The notes beneath the pieces were generated by a model. That model worked only from the letters and a program-made list of their open reading frames with translations, was not told the DNA's origin and searched no databases. From Acidobacteriota bacterium (lineage in GTDB: Bacteria; Acidobacteriota; Terriglobia; Acidiferrales; UBA7541), in contig JABCZG010000028.1 of NCBI GenBank assembly GCA_013289835.1, positions 1 to 60,614 of the forward strand: a DNA stretch of 60,614 bases, given 5' to 3'. Below are positions 26,194 through 36,000 of this stretch, piece after piece. The position numbers were made by a program, and so were the translations under genes. Numbering within the stretch: the stretch's first letter is position 1; every line of letters begins with the position of its first letter.

Positions 26194-26952
26194 TCAGGTG
26201 GCTACAACGAGACCGCCCGCGGCACGAATGACTTCCCCGGTGATCCAGGCTGATTCGTCAGATGCCAGGAACACCGCCAGCGGGGCGATATCCGTTACAC
26301 GACCGAGCCGGCCAAGCGGCGTCTTCCCAGCCAGAACGGCACCGGTACCTCCCTCAAACGTTCCCGCTGTCGCATTGCCTTCGGTTTCCGTATGACCGGG
26401 GGCGATGGCATTAACGCGGATCTTGCGCGGCGCCAGTTCCAAAGCCAATCCCCTCGTCAGTGTCTCGATAGCGCCTTTCGTGGAAGCGTACAGCAGTGCC
26501 CCCGCCACCGGATGCGAGCCGACAATCGAGCTGAGGTTAATGATACTACCGCCATCGGCGCCGAACCGCTTGGTCGCCTCCTGCACGGTGAGAATCGCCC
26601 CGAGAACGTTGACGTTGTAGTGGAGGTGAAAGCTCTCCTCGGTGATCTCGGTGAAGGCACCGAAACGAAATACCCCGGCGTTGTTAACCAAAACGTCCAG
26701 CCTTCCGAAGGCGGAATCCACTTCTTTAAATAGCCGCGCGACATCTGCGGCCTTGGAAACGTCGGCCCCAACCGCAATCGCCTGACCCCCATTGCCGGTG
26801 ATCGTCTGAGCGACGCGTTCGGCGCCTTCGCGGTCGGAGGAATAGTTCACGGCCACGCGCGCGCCCGCAGCTGCCAAGGCCGTTGCAATCCCAGCGCCTA
26901 TGCCTTTGGAGGCGCCCGTCACGATTGCCACTTTCTCAGACAGTCTGCTCAT
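26194..26952 (-). CDS. Short-chain dehydrogenase/reductase
   Basis: This is a 252-residue classical SDR. It has TGASKGIGAGIA for NAD(P) binding, NNAGV, INLSSIVG with the catalytic Ser, and YASTKGAIE with the catalytic Tyr/Lys. After AINAIAPGHTETEG it ends in FLASDESAWITGEVI, as in ketoreductases. The Arg after AVNYSSD suggests NADPH preference. It follows the ADH gene by 32 bp. The substrate is not evident. Confidence 0.9.
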   Translation of the reverse strand: MSRLSEKVAIVTGASKGIGAGIATALAAAGARVAVNYSSDREGAERVAQTITGNGGQAIAVGADVSKAADVARLFKEVDSAFGRLDVLVNNAGVFRFGAFTEITEESFHLHYNVNVLGAILTVQEATKRFGADGGSIINLSSIVGSHPVAGALLYASTKGAIETLTRGLALELAPRKIRVNAIAPGHTETEGNATAGTFEGGTGAVLAGKTPLGRLGRVTDIAPLAVFLASDESAWITGEVIRAAGGLVVAT

Positions 26953-26984
26953 GATTCACCATTTTTCTTGACTCGTGTCGCCGA

Positions 26985-27974
26985 TTACATTGTGAGGACG
27001 GCGCGGAACCGGGCCTTGCCATCCGCAACGCGTTCGTAGGCCTTGGCGGCCTCCGCCAAGGGGTAAGTCTCTACAATCGTTTTCACTTTTCCTTCCGCGA
27101 CGAAATCAAGAGCTTCGTAGAGATATTCGGGCCCGTTCTGCTGGCTGCCGATAATGCGGATTCGCTTCATGATGAGATCCGTCAGCGACACGGCGAGTGG
27201 CTCCGCGTCCGCGCCCATCGCGACAAGCCGGCCGTCGGGCCGTAACCCCTGAATGCTGTCGTTCATCGACTTGGTTGAGTTGGAAGTGCTGAGGATGATG
27301 TCGGCACCGCCCGCTGCGGCAAGACTCTTTCCGTCTCGGACGATTTCATCCGCGCCGAGCTCGCGGATCAACTTGTCTTTGTCAGGGGAATGGGAAATGG
27401 CGATGGTCTCAAAGCCCGCTGCTTTTGCGTACTGCACTGCGAGGTGTCCAAGGCCGCCGATTCCAAGCACGGCCACGCGCTCGTGCGGCTGGGGATCGGC
27501 CCAGCGGAGCCCGCTGTAGACCGTGTAGCCCGCACAGAAAATCGGCGCCGCTTGCTCGTAGGAAACCTTGTCGGGAATCAGATAGGTTGCGTCGGTATTC
27601 ATCAACATGTACTCGGCGTGCCCGCCTTGTGCCTCAATTCCTGTGCCCTTCATGTAGGGACAAAACGTTCTGCGGCCACGCTGGCACCATTCGCAGCGCC
27701 CGCAGGTGGATTGAATCCAGGCGGAACCCACGCGGTCGCCCACCTTCCGCGTCGTGACGTCGGGAGCCAAGGCAACGATCTCGCCCACTGGCTCGTGGCC
27801 TAAGATTCGCGGAAATGGTGGCCCCGGGAAGTGTCCGAGCGTCAGGTGCACGTCGGTATAGCAGATGCCGCTCGCATGCATTTTCACCAGCACCTGATTA
27901 GGTCCAGGTTGAGGTTGCGGAACGTCTTTGATCTGCCACGAACTGCTGACCGCGGGAACGACTGCAGCTTTCAT
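26985..27974 (-). CDS. Zinc-dependent alcohol dehydrogenase
   Basis: This is a 329-residue medium-chain dehydrogenase. The catalytic zinc region is ASGICYTDVHL and GHEPVGEIV. Structural zinc Cys residues are in CGRCEWCQRGRRTFC, and NAD(P) binding is shown by VLGIGGLGHLAVQYAKAAG. I set the start at the ATG at 27974 because AGGAGG lies 8 nt upstream; the frame runs on to 28049. It is the first gene of the ADH-SDR-crotonase-tautomerase group, suggesting oxidation of an alcohol to a keto or enoyl product. Confidence 0.92.
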   Translation of the reverse strand: MKAAVVPAVSSSWQIKDVPQPQPGPNQVLVKMHASGICYTDVHLTLGHFPGPPFPRILGHEPVGEIVALAPDVTTRKVGDRVGSAWIQSTCGRCEWCQRGRRTFCPYMKGTGIEAQGGHAEYMLMNTDATYLIPDKVSYEQAAPIFCAGYTVYSGLRWADPQPHERVAVLGIGGLGHLAVQYAKAAGFETIAISHSPDKDKLIRELGADEIVRDGKSLAAAGGADIILSTSNSTKSMNDSIQGLRPDGRLVAMGADAEPLAVSLTDLIMKRIRIIGSQQNGPEYLYEALDFVAEGKVKTIVETYPLAEAAKAYERVADGKARFRAVLTM

Positions 27975-28265
27975 AACACTTCCTCCTAAGGCATTTCGAT
28001 GCGAGAGGATTTGCGGTCGGTGCATGCTTTTGGGCGTCCGAATCGCCAATCGCCCACCTGGAGCTGAGATTGACGACCAATTGCCGAGTAACCGGAAGCT
28101 ATCCGGCTTCGATGGCGGGATTAGTCCTGGGAGTCGGTTTGTGGGAAGCGATCTCCGCGCTTTGCATTGATCCTGCGCGGACTACGGGTTAACCGGAAAC
28201 TAACCCACTACCGCCGGCTCCTTCCCGCAAAGCCCGCTGCCCTGCTGTGCTAGAATTACCTGCTC

Positions 28266-29042
28266 ATGCATCCCGCCATTCCGCATCTGATTGAGCTCCA
28301 ACGCGTGGATCACCAGATTGCCCTTTTGCGCGCGGAGCTGGATTCGTTCCCGAAACGCATTGTCGAAGCGGACGCCAAGCTCAAAGGCGCGCGGGCCGAA
28401 CTAGCCGCGGTGAAAGAGACGCAGACGCAAGGCATCGCGGAGCGCAAGAAGCTGGAATTTGAAGTGCAGCAGTGGAAGGATCGCGCGCGGAAATATCGCG
28501 ATCAAAGCGGCGCGGTCAAAACCAACGAGTCCTTTAAAGCCCTCCAGCATGAAATCGCCAACGCGGACGCCGAAGTTGCCAAGGCGGAAGACCGGCAACT
28601 GGAAGTCATGATGACCAGCGAGGATCTCGACCGGCGCGTGAGGCTGGCGGAATCGCGGCTGAAAGAAGCCGAGCAGACAGTGGCCGCGGAACGAAAAGAG
28701 ATTCATGCGCAAGGCACCGAGAAGAAAAAACAGCTCGAGGTCGTGCTTGCGGAGCGCGAGCGGATAATCGTGCCGGTGCCGGAGGATTTGCGCGAGCTTT
28801 ACGCGCGCATCGCCAAGCGGCATAACGGCACGGCGATGGCAGAGGCGCGCGACGGGCAGTGCCGCGGTTGCGGCATGCGCGTCTTGCCACACATCCTTCA
28901 GGAACTTCGCACGGAAACCAACGAAGAAGTCTTTCGCTGCGAGAGTTGCGGCCTCATTCTCTACACGCTGGAACCGATTCCAGTGGCCAATCCGGCTGGT
29001 GGTTCGATGAACGCATCCTCGGCGGCTTCCACGAATCACTGA
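28266..29042 (+). CDS. Coiled-coil protein with C4 zinc ribbon (CdsZ/zf-RING_7-like)
   Basis: This is a 258-residue protein. A long N-terminal coiled coil (about residues 5-170, rich in Lys/Glu/Ala) leads to a C-terminal zinc ribbon with CRGCGMRV and CESCGLILY ligand pairs (about 205-238). Family members bind nucleic acid or act in chaperoning, but no firm function is known. Its stop overlaps the start of the RNase HI gene by one base (TGATG), so they are translationally coupled. Confidence 0.85.
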   Translation: MHPAIPHLIELQRVDHQIALLRAELDSFPKRIVEADAKLKGARAELAAVKETQTQGIAERKKLEFEVQQWKDRARKYRDQSGAVKTNESFKALQHEIANADAEVAKAEDRQLEVMMTSEDLDRRVRLAESRLKEAEQTVAAERKEIHAQGTEKKKQLEVVLAERERIIVPVPEDLRELYARIAKRHNGTAMAEARDGQCRGCGMRVLPHILQELRTETNEEVFRCESCGLILYTLEPIPVANPAGGSMNASSAASTNH

Positions 29043-29713
29043 TGGCGCGACGCACACCAACTCCCCGCGGCAAACCTCTGTTTCCGGAAACGGCTGCGGA
29101 GCCGAAAACGTCTTCTCCCGCCGCTTTTCGCGCGAACATTGATGGTGGCTCGCGAGGGAATCCGGGGCCGGCGGCGTACGGCGTGGTCGTTCGCGATGGC
29201 GGCGGCGAACTCGTGGCGAAATTGAAAAAGTATATTGGGCGCATGAGCAACAACGTGGCGGAGTATTACGGGTTGATCGCGGCGCTGGATTATGCGCAGT
29301 CGCACAAGATCAAAGCGCTGCACATCGAGAGCGATTCGGAGCTTTTGGTCAAGCAGATGCGCGGGCAGTACAAGGTGAAGAGCGCGGATTTGCAGCCGTT
29401 GTTCGAACGCGCCCGGAAGATGTCGCAGGGATTCGAATCGTTCCGCATCGATCATGTGTATCGCGAGCAGAATCGCGAAGCCGACGCGCTGGCAAACGAA
29501 GCGTTGGATGCTGCGGAAGGCGTTGCTCCCGCGGTGAAAAAGGGCGAAGCGGCTCCTGCCAAACCAGAGGTGGTCAGTGCCAAGCCGGAGCCTCGGCGAA
29601 TCAAGGCCCGTTTCCGGAGTGGAGTTCTGTACCTTCTGGAAGATGTCGAATTGCCTGATGGAATTGTCGTCGAGGTTTCTGTTTTCCTTCCGCCAAAACC
29701 CCCGGTCGCGTAA
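29042..29713 (+). CDS. RNase HI-like protein with DUF104-like C-terminal tail
   Basis: This is a 223-residue protein. The RNase H fold (about residues 25-160) has NIDGGSRGNPGPAAYG with the first catalytic Asp, NNVAEYYGLIAAL with Glu, HIESDSELLVKQM with Asp, and a final Asp in EQNREADALANEAL. After an Ala/Lys/Pro-rich linker, the last ~35 residues (RRIKARFRSGVLYLLEDVEL, then PDGIVVEVSVFLPP) closely resemble the DUF104 (AF2212-like antitoxin) pattern. The ATG at 29042 overlaps the previous stop. It likely degrades RNA in hybrids; the role of the tail is unknown. Confidence 0.85.
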   Translation: MARRTPTPRGKPLFPETAAEPKTSSPAAFRANIDGGSRGNPGPAAYGVVVRDGGGELVAKLKKYIGRMSNNVAEYYGLIAALDYAQSHKIKALHIESDSELLVKQMRGQYKVKSADLQPLFERARKMSQGFESFRIDHVYREQNREADALANEALDAAEGVAPAVKKGEAAPAKPEVVSAKPEPRRIKARFRSGVLYLLEDVELPDGIVVEVSVFLPPKPPVA

Positions 29714-29723
29714 CTTATTCGAA

Positions 29724-30758
29724 TTATTTCAAAGCGTAGGAGCGATAGAGTGTGTCGCGCTGGGCGGGGATAAAGCCGGCGTCGGAGATGATGTGGCGGA
29801 GTTCGCTCTCGTTGGTGCGGTTTCTCACGCCGGCGGCGTAGACGACATTTTCTTCGATGAGGATGCTGCCAACGTCGTCGGCGCCGAATTGCAGGCCGAC
29901 CTGGCAGACTTTGATGCCGGGAGTGAGCCAACTGGACTGGATATGATCGATGTTGTCGAGATAGAGGCGGCTGACGGCGAGTGTCTTCAAATAGTCCACC
30001 GCGGTGGTTTCCTCGATTTTCTTGCCAAGCGCGGTATTCTCCGCCGCGAAAACCCAAGGGATGAAGGCGGTAAATCCTCCGGTATCTTCCTGAATGCGGC
30101 GCAGGCGGTCAAGGTGGTTGACGCGGTGGCGCAGTTCTTCGCCACAGCCGAACATCATGGTGGCGGTGGTGCGCAGCCCGAGAGAGTGGGCGACGCGGTG
30201 CATTTCTTCCCAGTCGTCGCTGGTGCACTTCAGTCGCGCGATTTTTGCGCGGACTTCGTCGTCCAGAATTTCCGCGCCCCCGCCGGGAATGGATTGCAGT
30301 CCGGCGTCCATCAGGCGCTGAATCGTTTCGCGGATGCTGATTTCGCTGACTTCCGCGATGCACAAAATTTCCGGCGCCGAGAAGCAATGCAGGTGGACCT
30401 GCGGATAGCGCGCCTTTAGAGAGCGCAGCAAATTTTCGTAGTAGCCGATTTGCAAGTCGGGATGCAGGCCGCCCTGGAGCAGGATTCCGGTGCCCCCGAG
30501 CTCCAGCATTTCGTCGATTTTTTTGTAAATCTCCTCGAACGAGAGGATGTAGCCGTCCTTGGCGCCGAGCGGACGGTAGAACGCGCAGAAGGAACAATAT
30601 TCGGTGCAGAAATTGGTGTAATTAATGTTGCGGTCGATCTGGTAGGTGACGACGCGGGGGTCGTTCTTTTTCAAGCGCAACTGATGCGCGGCCATGCCGA
30701 TTCCTACCAGGTCATCGGATTCGAGCATTTCGAGAGCTTCTTGTTTCGTGAGTCCCAC
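29724..30758 (-). CDS. mqnC: Cyclic dehypoxanthinyl futalosine synthase
   Basis: This is a radical-SAM enzyme of the futalosine route to menaquinone. It converts dehypoxanthine futalosine to the cyclic form. At 344 residues it has the CTEYCSFCAFYR cluster motif (CxxxCxxC), the GGLHPDLQIGYYENLL region, HCFSAPEI and PGGGAEILDDEVR typical of MqnC rather than MqnE. Start is GTG at 30758 with AAGGA upstream. It follows mqnA by 87 bp on the same strand, separated by a REP-like palindrome. Confidence 0.95.
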   Translation of the reverse strand: MGLTKQEALEMLESDDLVGIGMAAHQLRLKKNDPRVVTYQIDRNINYTNFCTEYCSFCAFYRPLGAKDGYILSFEEIYKKIDEMLELGGTGILLQGGLHPDLQIGYYENLLRSLKARYPQVHLHCFSAPEILCIAEVSEISIRETIQRLMDAGLQSIPGGGAEILDDEVRAKIARLKCTSDDWEEMHRVAHSLGLRTTATMMFGCGEELRHRVNHLDRLRRIQEDTGGFTAFIPWVFAAENTALGKKIEETTAVDYLKTLAVSRLYLDNIDHIQSSWLTPGIKVCQVGLQFGADDVGSILIEENVVYAAGVRNRTNESELRHIISDAGFIPAQRDTLYRSYALK

Positions 30759-30825
30759 GCTGTTTCCTTATGGAGTGTTCCACTCCATTGTAGCCAATCG
30801 TTCGCTCAAACTTGAAACCGGGCGA

Positions 30826-30843
30826 GCACGGCTAAAGCCGTGC
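30826..30843. repeat. REP-like palindrome between mqnA and mqnC
   Basis: GCACGGCT (30826-30833) pairs perfectly with AGCCGTGC (30836-30843) around AA, followed by CTCTACA. It lies immediately beside the mqnA stop. It belongs with the other GC-rich palindromes in this window. Confidence 0.6.
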
Positions 30844-30845
30844 CT

Positions 30846-31742
30846 CTACAGCTTCGCTGAAACTGCTTTTGTTTCGGCCCATTCGACCGGTTTCGCCTGG
30901 GGGATCAAGCCTAGCTGGGCGGCGTGCTCGTAATACAGATGGAGCCCGCGAAGATTCTCGGCGTCCAGCGAAAAGTCGATGTTGCGGCGCAAGTAGGATT
31001 CGAGGGCCTGCGCAGGCAGTTCCAATTCGCGTGCGGCTTCGAAGCTGATTTCTGCGATGCGCGACAGGCCGAAGTCGCGCGAGGCGATAAAATCCGCGGT
31101 CACCTCGGGTGTGGCGACGTCGCGCGGGGCAGCCCAGACCGCAAGGACAGCAGGAAGCTCGGTCCAATTCCGCCACTCACCGACGACGTCGTACACGTAT
31201 AGCAGATCGGCGCTGGTGATTCCGAGCGCGGCGGCCGGACAAATCGACTGGCCTTCCGCGCCGGGCCGGCTTTCGTTTTCGATGCCGAGCGAAATCCGCA
31301 GCGCCGGATCGCCGATGAGCAAAGCAGCGTCTGCCTGCGACAACATTTCCGCCAAGTCGGGAGCGGCTTCAAAAAACTTCGGCGCGATTCTCCATTTTTC
31401 GGCGCACAAGATCCGCGCCAAGGCCTGCGTGCTGCGTGAACTGCGGTCCAACGCAAAGCCTTTTACCTGCTCGATGGGTTTTTTCGCAATGAAGAGGAGG
31501 CTACGGACCTGGTTTTTCGAGGCGATGGCCATATCCGGCAAGATCACCAGATCTTCGATGCCCTGGTACTCGATGGCCGGGATGATGGCGACGTCGGCGC
31601 GGCCGGTGCGCAAATCGTCCGCGCACTGCGACGGGACGGTGAACGACAAATCGTACTTTCCCTGAAGCGGGCCGTTGGTGAAGCCCCAAACGAGCGGCGC
31701 GGTGTTCAAGTATTGAACGATGGAGATCCGAAGTTTCGTCAC
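30846..31742 (-). CDS. mqnA: Chorismate dehydratase of the futalosine pathway
   Basis: MqnA removes water from chorismate to give 3-enolpyruvylbenzoate, the first step of the futalosine menaquinone route. This is 298 residues of the periplasmic-binding-protein-like MqnA fold, with SIVQYLNTAPLVWGF, TVPSQCADDLRTGRADVAII and PAIEYQ visible. Start is GTG at 31742. With mqnC next, the organism makes menaquinone by the futalosine route. mqnB, mqnD and mqnE are not in this window. Confidence 0.93.
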   Translation of the reverse strand: MTKLRISIVQYLNTAPLVWGFTNGPLQGKYDLSFTVPSQCADDLRTGRADVAIIPAIEYQGIEDLVILPDMAIASKNQVRSLLFIAKKPIEQVKGFALDRSSRSTQALARILCAEKWRIAPKFFEAAPDLAEMLSQADAALLIGDPALRISLGIENESRPGAEGQSICPAAALGITSADLLYVYDVVGEWRNWTELPAVLAVWAAPRDVATPEVTADFIASRDFGLSRIAEISFEAARELELPAQALESYLRRNIDFSLDAENLRGLHLYYEHAAQLGLIPQAKPVEWAETKAVSAKL

Positions 31743-32061
31743 GAGTTGAGTTCTCGCATTTGAGATTCAGTATAACAAAGGTGATTTTCTTCGCGGCAAG
31801 GTTCTGTAAGGGCGAACGATTCGCCGGAATCAAATCAATCGGAGGAATCGGAAGTTCGAAACTGTGAACACATTCAAAATGAAAGAAATGTGCGTCTGCA
31901 ACGCTCTTACCACGTAAGCCCTTCCTTTTCAGAAAGACCCGGGCCTCCTGATGGACGATCAACGAGCAGGGCTCTTCCTGTAGGCATCTCCGGTGAAATG
32001 TTTGGCAGCGTGGCGTGACCAATGCCTCCCCCTGTCGTCTATAGCGGCAGGGAGAAACCCC
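31743..32061. other. Divergent intergenic region mqnA / NGPI protein
   Basis: About 319 bp contain the candidate mqnA promoter near 31769-31799 and a GGGAGA ribosome site before the ATG at 32062. An antisense frame crosses the region but looks like a shadow. I see no RNA gene here. Confidence 0.45.
31769..31799 (-). promoter_or_regulatory. Candidate promoter of mqnA
   Basis: On the minus strand TTGCCG (31794-31799) and TATACT (31769-31774) are separated by 19 nt, slightly long, about 27 bp before the mqnA GTG. This is plausible but weak. Confidence 0.35.
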
Positions 32062-32982
32062 ATGTCCAAACGAAGCCTGGCATTCCTGATTTTCTCGTCT
32101 GCCCTGTTGGCGCTGCTGTTTACGAGCGCGCGGGCGGCCTCGCATCACCACACTATGAGTACTTCCGGGGGCGACCGGAAGCCGATTGCAAGTTGCGCCG
32201 ACCTTCACATCCAGTTTGATGAGCAAGATGCGGTGGTGCGGTCGGAGGAACACACCTTGACCAAGGCCGAGGCTCCCACGATGCAAGTGCTCCCCCACGC
32301 CAACGGCGGGGTGCAGATCTCGGGCTGGGATCAAGACACGTATTCTGTGACGGCTTGCAAGGCGGCGGCAGGGTCCAGTGAGGAAGCGGAGCGAATACTC
32401 TCCCAGATTCACGTATCCATCGAGAAGGGAACCATCTCAACAAAGGGGCCCGCAGACGACAATGAATGGACTGCCTACCTGCTGATCCGGGCTCCGAAGT
32501 CCGCCTCGATCAACCTGGAGACGATGAATGGTCCGATTTCTTTCTATGACGTGGACGGCAAGCTCACGGCGCGCGCGCATAACGGGCCGATCAGCCTGAA
32601 GAATGTTTCCGGCGAGGCGGACATTACCGCCGTGAACGGCCCCATTCACATCCAAGGCAGCAGCGGCAACGTGCACATTCACACGGAGAATGGTCCGATT
32701 TCGGTGGCCTTGACTGGGAAGACCTGGAACGGCGCAGGCCTTTCGGCCGACGCGAAGAATGGGCCGCTAACGCTGATGGTGCCGGACGGGTATCAGTCCA
32801 GTTTTGTCGTGGAATCGAAGAACAATTCGCCAGTGAGTTGCCACGCGAGCATTTGCGAAGCTGCGCGCAGAACGTGGGATGACGAGAATCGCCGCATTGA
32901 ATACGGCAATATGCCGGCGATCATCCGGCTGTCTACGGTCAACGGCCCGGTCTCCGTTAGCAATTCGAGAGAAACACTCTAA
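32062..32982 (+). CDS. Exported NGPI-repeat (DUF4097-like) protein
   Basis: This is a 306-residue protein with signal peptide (SLAFLIFSSALLALLFTSARA). The C-terminal half has a repeated motif NGPI/NGPL/NGPV at intervals of about 20-25 residues (MNGPISFYD, HNGPISLKN, VNGPIHIQG, ENGPISVAL, KNGPLTLMV, VNGPVSVSN). This fits a single-stranded beta-helix as in DUF4097/adhesin-like proteins. The ATG at 32062 has GGGAGA upstream. Its cellular role is unknown; a surface or periplasmic location is likely. Confidence 0.75.
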   Translation: MSKRSLAFLIFSSALLALLFTSARAASHHHTMSTSGGDRKPIASCADLHIQFDEQDAVVRSEEHTLTKAEAPTMQVLPHANGGVQISGWDQDTYSVTACKAAAGSSEEAERILSQIHVSIEKGTISTKGPADDNEWTAYLLIRAPKSASINLETMNGPISFYDVDGKLTARAHNGPISLKNVSGEADITAVNGPIHIQGSSGNVHIHTENGPISVALTGKTWNGAGLSADAKNGPLTLMVPDGYQSSFVVESKNNSPVSCHASICEAARRTWDDENRRIEYGNMPAIIRLSTVNGPVSVSNSRETL

Positions 32983-33072
32983 GCGGCGAAATGCAGCGCG
33001 AAACTGTGGTTCCATAATTCTCCTGAGGTCCGGGATGGACGCGCTCCGGCGCTTGCGGATAAGATTTGGCGC

Positions 33073-36000
33073 ATGCTGCTGGAGACTCGCGTAGAACATC
33101 CCATCACCGAAGCGGAATCGGTTGGCCTGGCGCGAGAATTGTATGGACTCGAAATCTCGGCGCAGACCTTGCCGGGCGAGTACGATGACAATTTTTGCCT
33201 GACCGCAACGGATGGCCGTGCGCTCGTACTGAAGGTGATGCACCCGGCGCGGGAGAGTAGCTTCATCGATTTGCAATGCCAGGCGCTGCGGCATCTGGCG
33301 CAGCGGGCGCCTCATCTCGGATTGCCGCGCGTCCTTCTAAATCGCGACGGTCAGCTTTTTGCTTCGATTACCGCGTCGGACGGCTCGAATCGCCTCGTCT
33401 GGCTGCTCAGTTTTGTGAATGGCACGGTCCTCGCGGAAGTCCGTCCGCATGCGCCGGGGCTGCTGCGCGATCTCGGCCGTTTTTTGGGCGAGATGGACGC
33501 GGCGCTGCAATCCTTTTCGCATCCCGCCGCGCATCGCGAATTGAAATGGGATTCTTCGCGGGCCGTGTGGATCACAGAGTTTGTTCCTCACATCGCGGAT
33601 GCCAAGCACCGAGCACTCGTTGAAAAATTCCTGAGGCTTTACGAAGCGGAAGTAGTTCCGGCGCTGCCGCGGCTGCGCCGCAGCGTTATCTACGGCGACG
33701 CGAACGATTACAATGTGCTGGTCAGCGATCCCTTGCCGCAGCCGCGCAAAATCCTCAGCGTGATTGATTTTGGCGACATGCACCACGGGCTGACGGTGTC
33801 GGAGGTGGCGATTGCCGCAGCTTACGGCATTCTCGGGAAAAAAGACCCGCTGCAAGCTGCGGCCGCGATCGTCGCCGGCTATCACCAGGCGTTTCCGCTG
33901 GAGGAGTTGGAGCTGTCGGTCTTGTACGCGCTGATCGGGGCGCGGCTCGCGGTGAGCGTCACCAACTCCGCGCATCGCAAGACGGTGAAGCCAGAGGACT
34001 CCTACGTCACCGTGAGTGAGGCTCCGGCGTGGGAAGCACTCGAGCGGCTGGCAAAAATTCGCCCCCGCTTCGCGCATTACAGTTTTCGCGCTGCTTGCGG
34101 GTTGCCGGCCGTTCCGAAGGGGCAGGCGATTGAGCGCTTGCTGCGAGCGAACGCAGATTCTCTTACGTCGATCCTCGAAACGGATTTGCGCAGGACTCCT
34201 TGCAAGGTATTCGATCTGAGCGTGGGCAGTACTTTTCTCGGAGCGGATCCCGTCTGTGCGGAAACAAGTGCCCTGACGGAAAGAGTGTTCGGCGAGATGA
34301 AGCGGGCGGGCGTTCGCGTGGGGGTTGGGCGTTACGATGAGGCGCGAATGTTGTATACGTCGCCGCTCTTTGGTGCGACTGACGACCCCACGGAGGAACG
34401 CCGCACGATTCATTTGGGAATCGATCTGTTCGTCGAGCCTGGAACACGTTTGCACGCGCCGCTCGACGGTGCGGTGCATGCCCTCGCGAACAATACCGCC
34501 GCGCTAGATTACGGGCCGGTGGTGATCCTGCGACATGAAACCAGCGACGGCGACGAATTTTTCACCTTATACGGCCATCTCACGCGAGATACGCTCGGGA
34601 GCCTTAAAGTGGGACAGCGCGTCGCTCGCGGTGAAGCGTTTGCGCGTGTGGGATCGACAAACGAGAACGGCGGTTGGACGCCCCACGTTCATTTTCAGAT
34701 CATTCTCGACTTACTCGATCTGGATGCGGATTTTCCCGGAGTCGCTTACGCTTCACAGCGTTCGGTGTGGACGAGTCTCTCACCTGACCCAAATTTGCTG
34801 CTTGGAATTCCGGCGGAACGGTTTCCTGCCAAGGAGCCGGACTTCGCGCAGACACTCGCGCAGCGCCGCACGTTGCTTGGAAAAAACCTGAGTATCTCGT
34901 ATCAGCATCCGCTGAAAATCGTGCGCGGCTGGATGCAGTATCTCTACGACGAAACCGGCCGCGCGTACCTCGACGTTTATAACAACGTGCCGCTCGTCGG
35001 GCACAGCCATCCGCGCGTGGTGAAGGCAGCGCAAGAGCAGCTCGCAGTGCTCAACACCAACACGCGCTATCTCCACGACAATGTGAACCGCTACGCCGAG
35101 CGGCTGACGCGTCTGCTCCCTGCGCCGCTACGAGTTTGCTTTTTCGTGAATTCCGGCAGCGAAGCGAACGAACTGGCGTTGCGCCTGGCCCGCGCGCACA
35201 CGAAGCGCGAAGACATCATCGTCCTCGAGCACGCTTACCACGGCCACACCAGCACGCTAATTGATATCAGTCCGTACAAATTTGACGGGCCGGGTGGTGG
35301 CGGAAGGAAACCGTGGGTGCACGTTGCGCCGCTCGCGGATGATTATCGCGGGCTGTATCGCCGCGACGACAGGCAAGCCGGCGCGAAATACGCGCGGCAC
35401 GTGGCAGAGATTTTGGAGCGCACGCGCGCCACGAGCCGCGGCATTGCCGCGTACATCGCGGAAACGTTGCCCAGCGTCGGCGGACAAATCGTGTTTCCAG
35501 CTGGCTACCTTGCAGAGGCTTATAGCCATGTCCGTGGTGCAGGCGCTGTGTGCATCGCGGATGAAGTACAGGTCGGATTTGGGCGGCTCGGCACGCATTT
35601 CTGGGGATTCGAAACGCAAGGCGTGGTTCCGGACATCGTCGTTCTTGGCAAGCCGATTGGCAATGGATTCCCTCTCGCAGCGGTAATCACAACTACAGAG
35701 ATCGCCGAATCGTTCAACAACGGCATGGAATTTTTCAGCACGTTTGGAGGGAATCCCGTAGCCTGCGCGGCAGGCCTCGCGGTTCTGGATGTTCTCGAAG
35801 AAGAACACTTGCAGGAACATGCTTTGCGAGTAGGAGCGCATCTCGTCAAAGGCTTGAAGGCTTTGGCGGAGCGCCACGCCCTGATTGGCGATGTGCGGGG
35901 CTCAGGACTCTTTCTGGGAATCGACCTTGTACTAGACCGTGACACGCGCGAACCCGCCCCGTTGCAAGCTACCTACGTGGTCAATCGCCTGCGCGATTCC

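Noticed and set aside
31501..32412. 303-codon minus-strand frame across the mqnA/NGPI divergent region
   Set aside because: It overlaps two supported genes and has no signal, motif or ribosome site.
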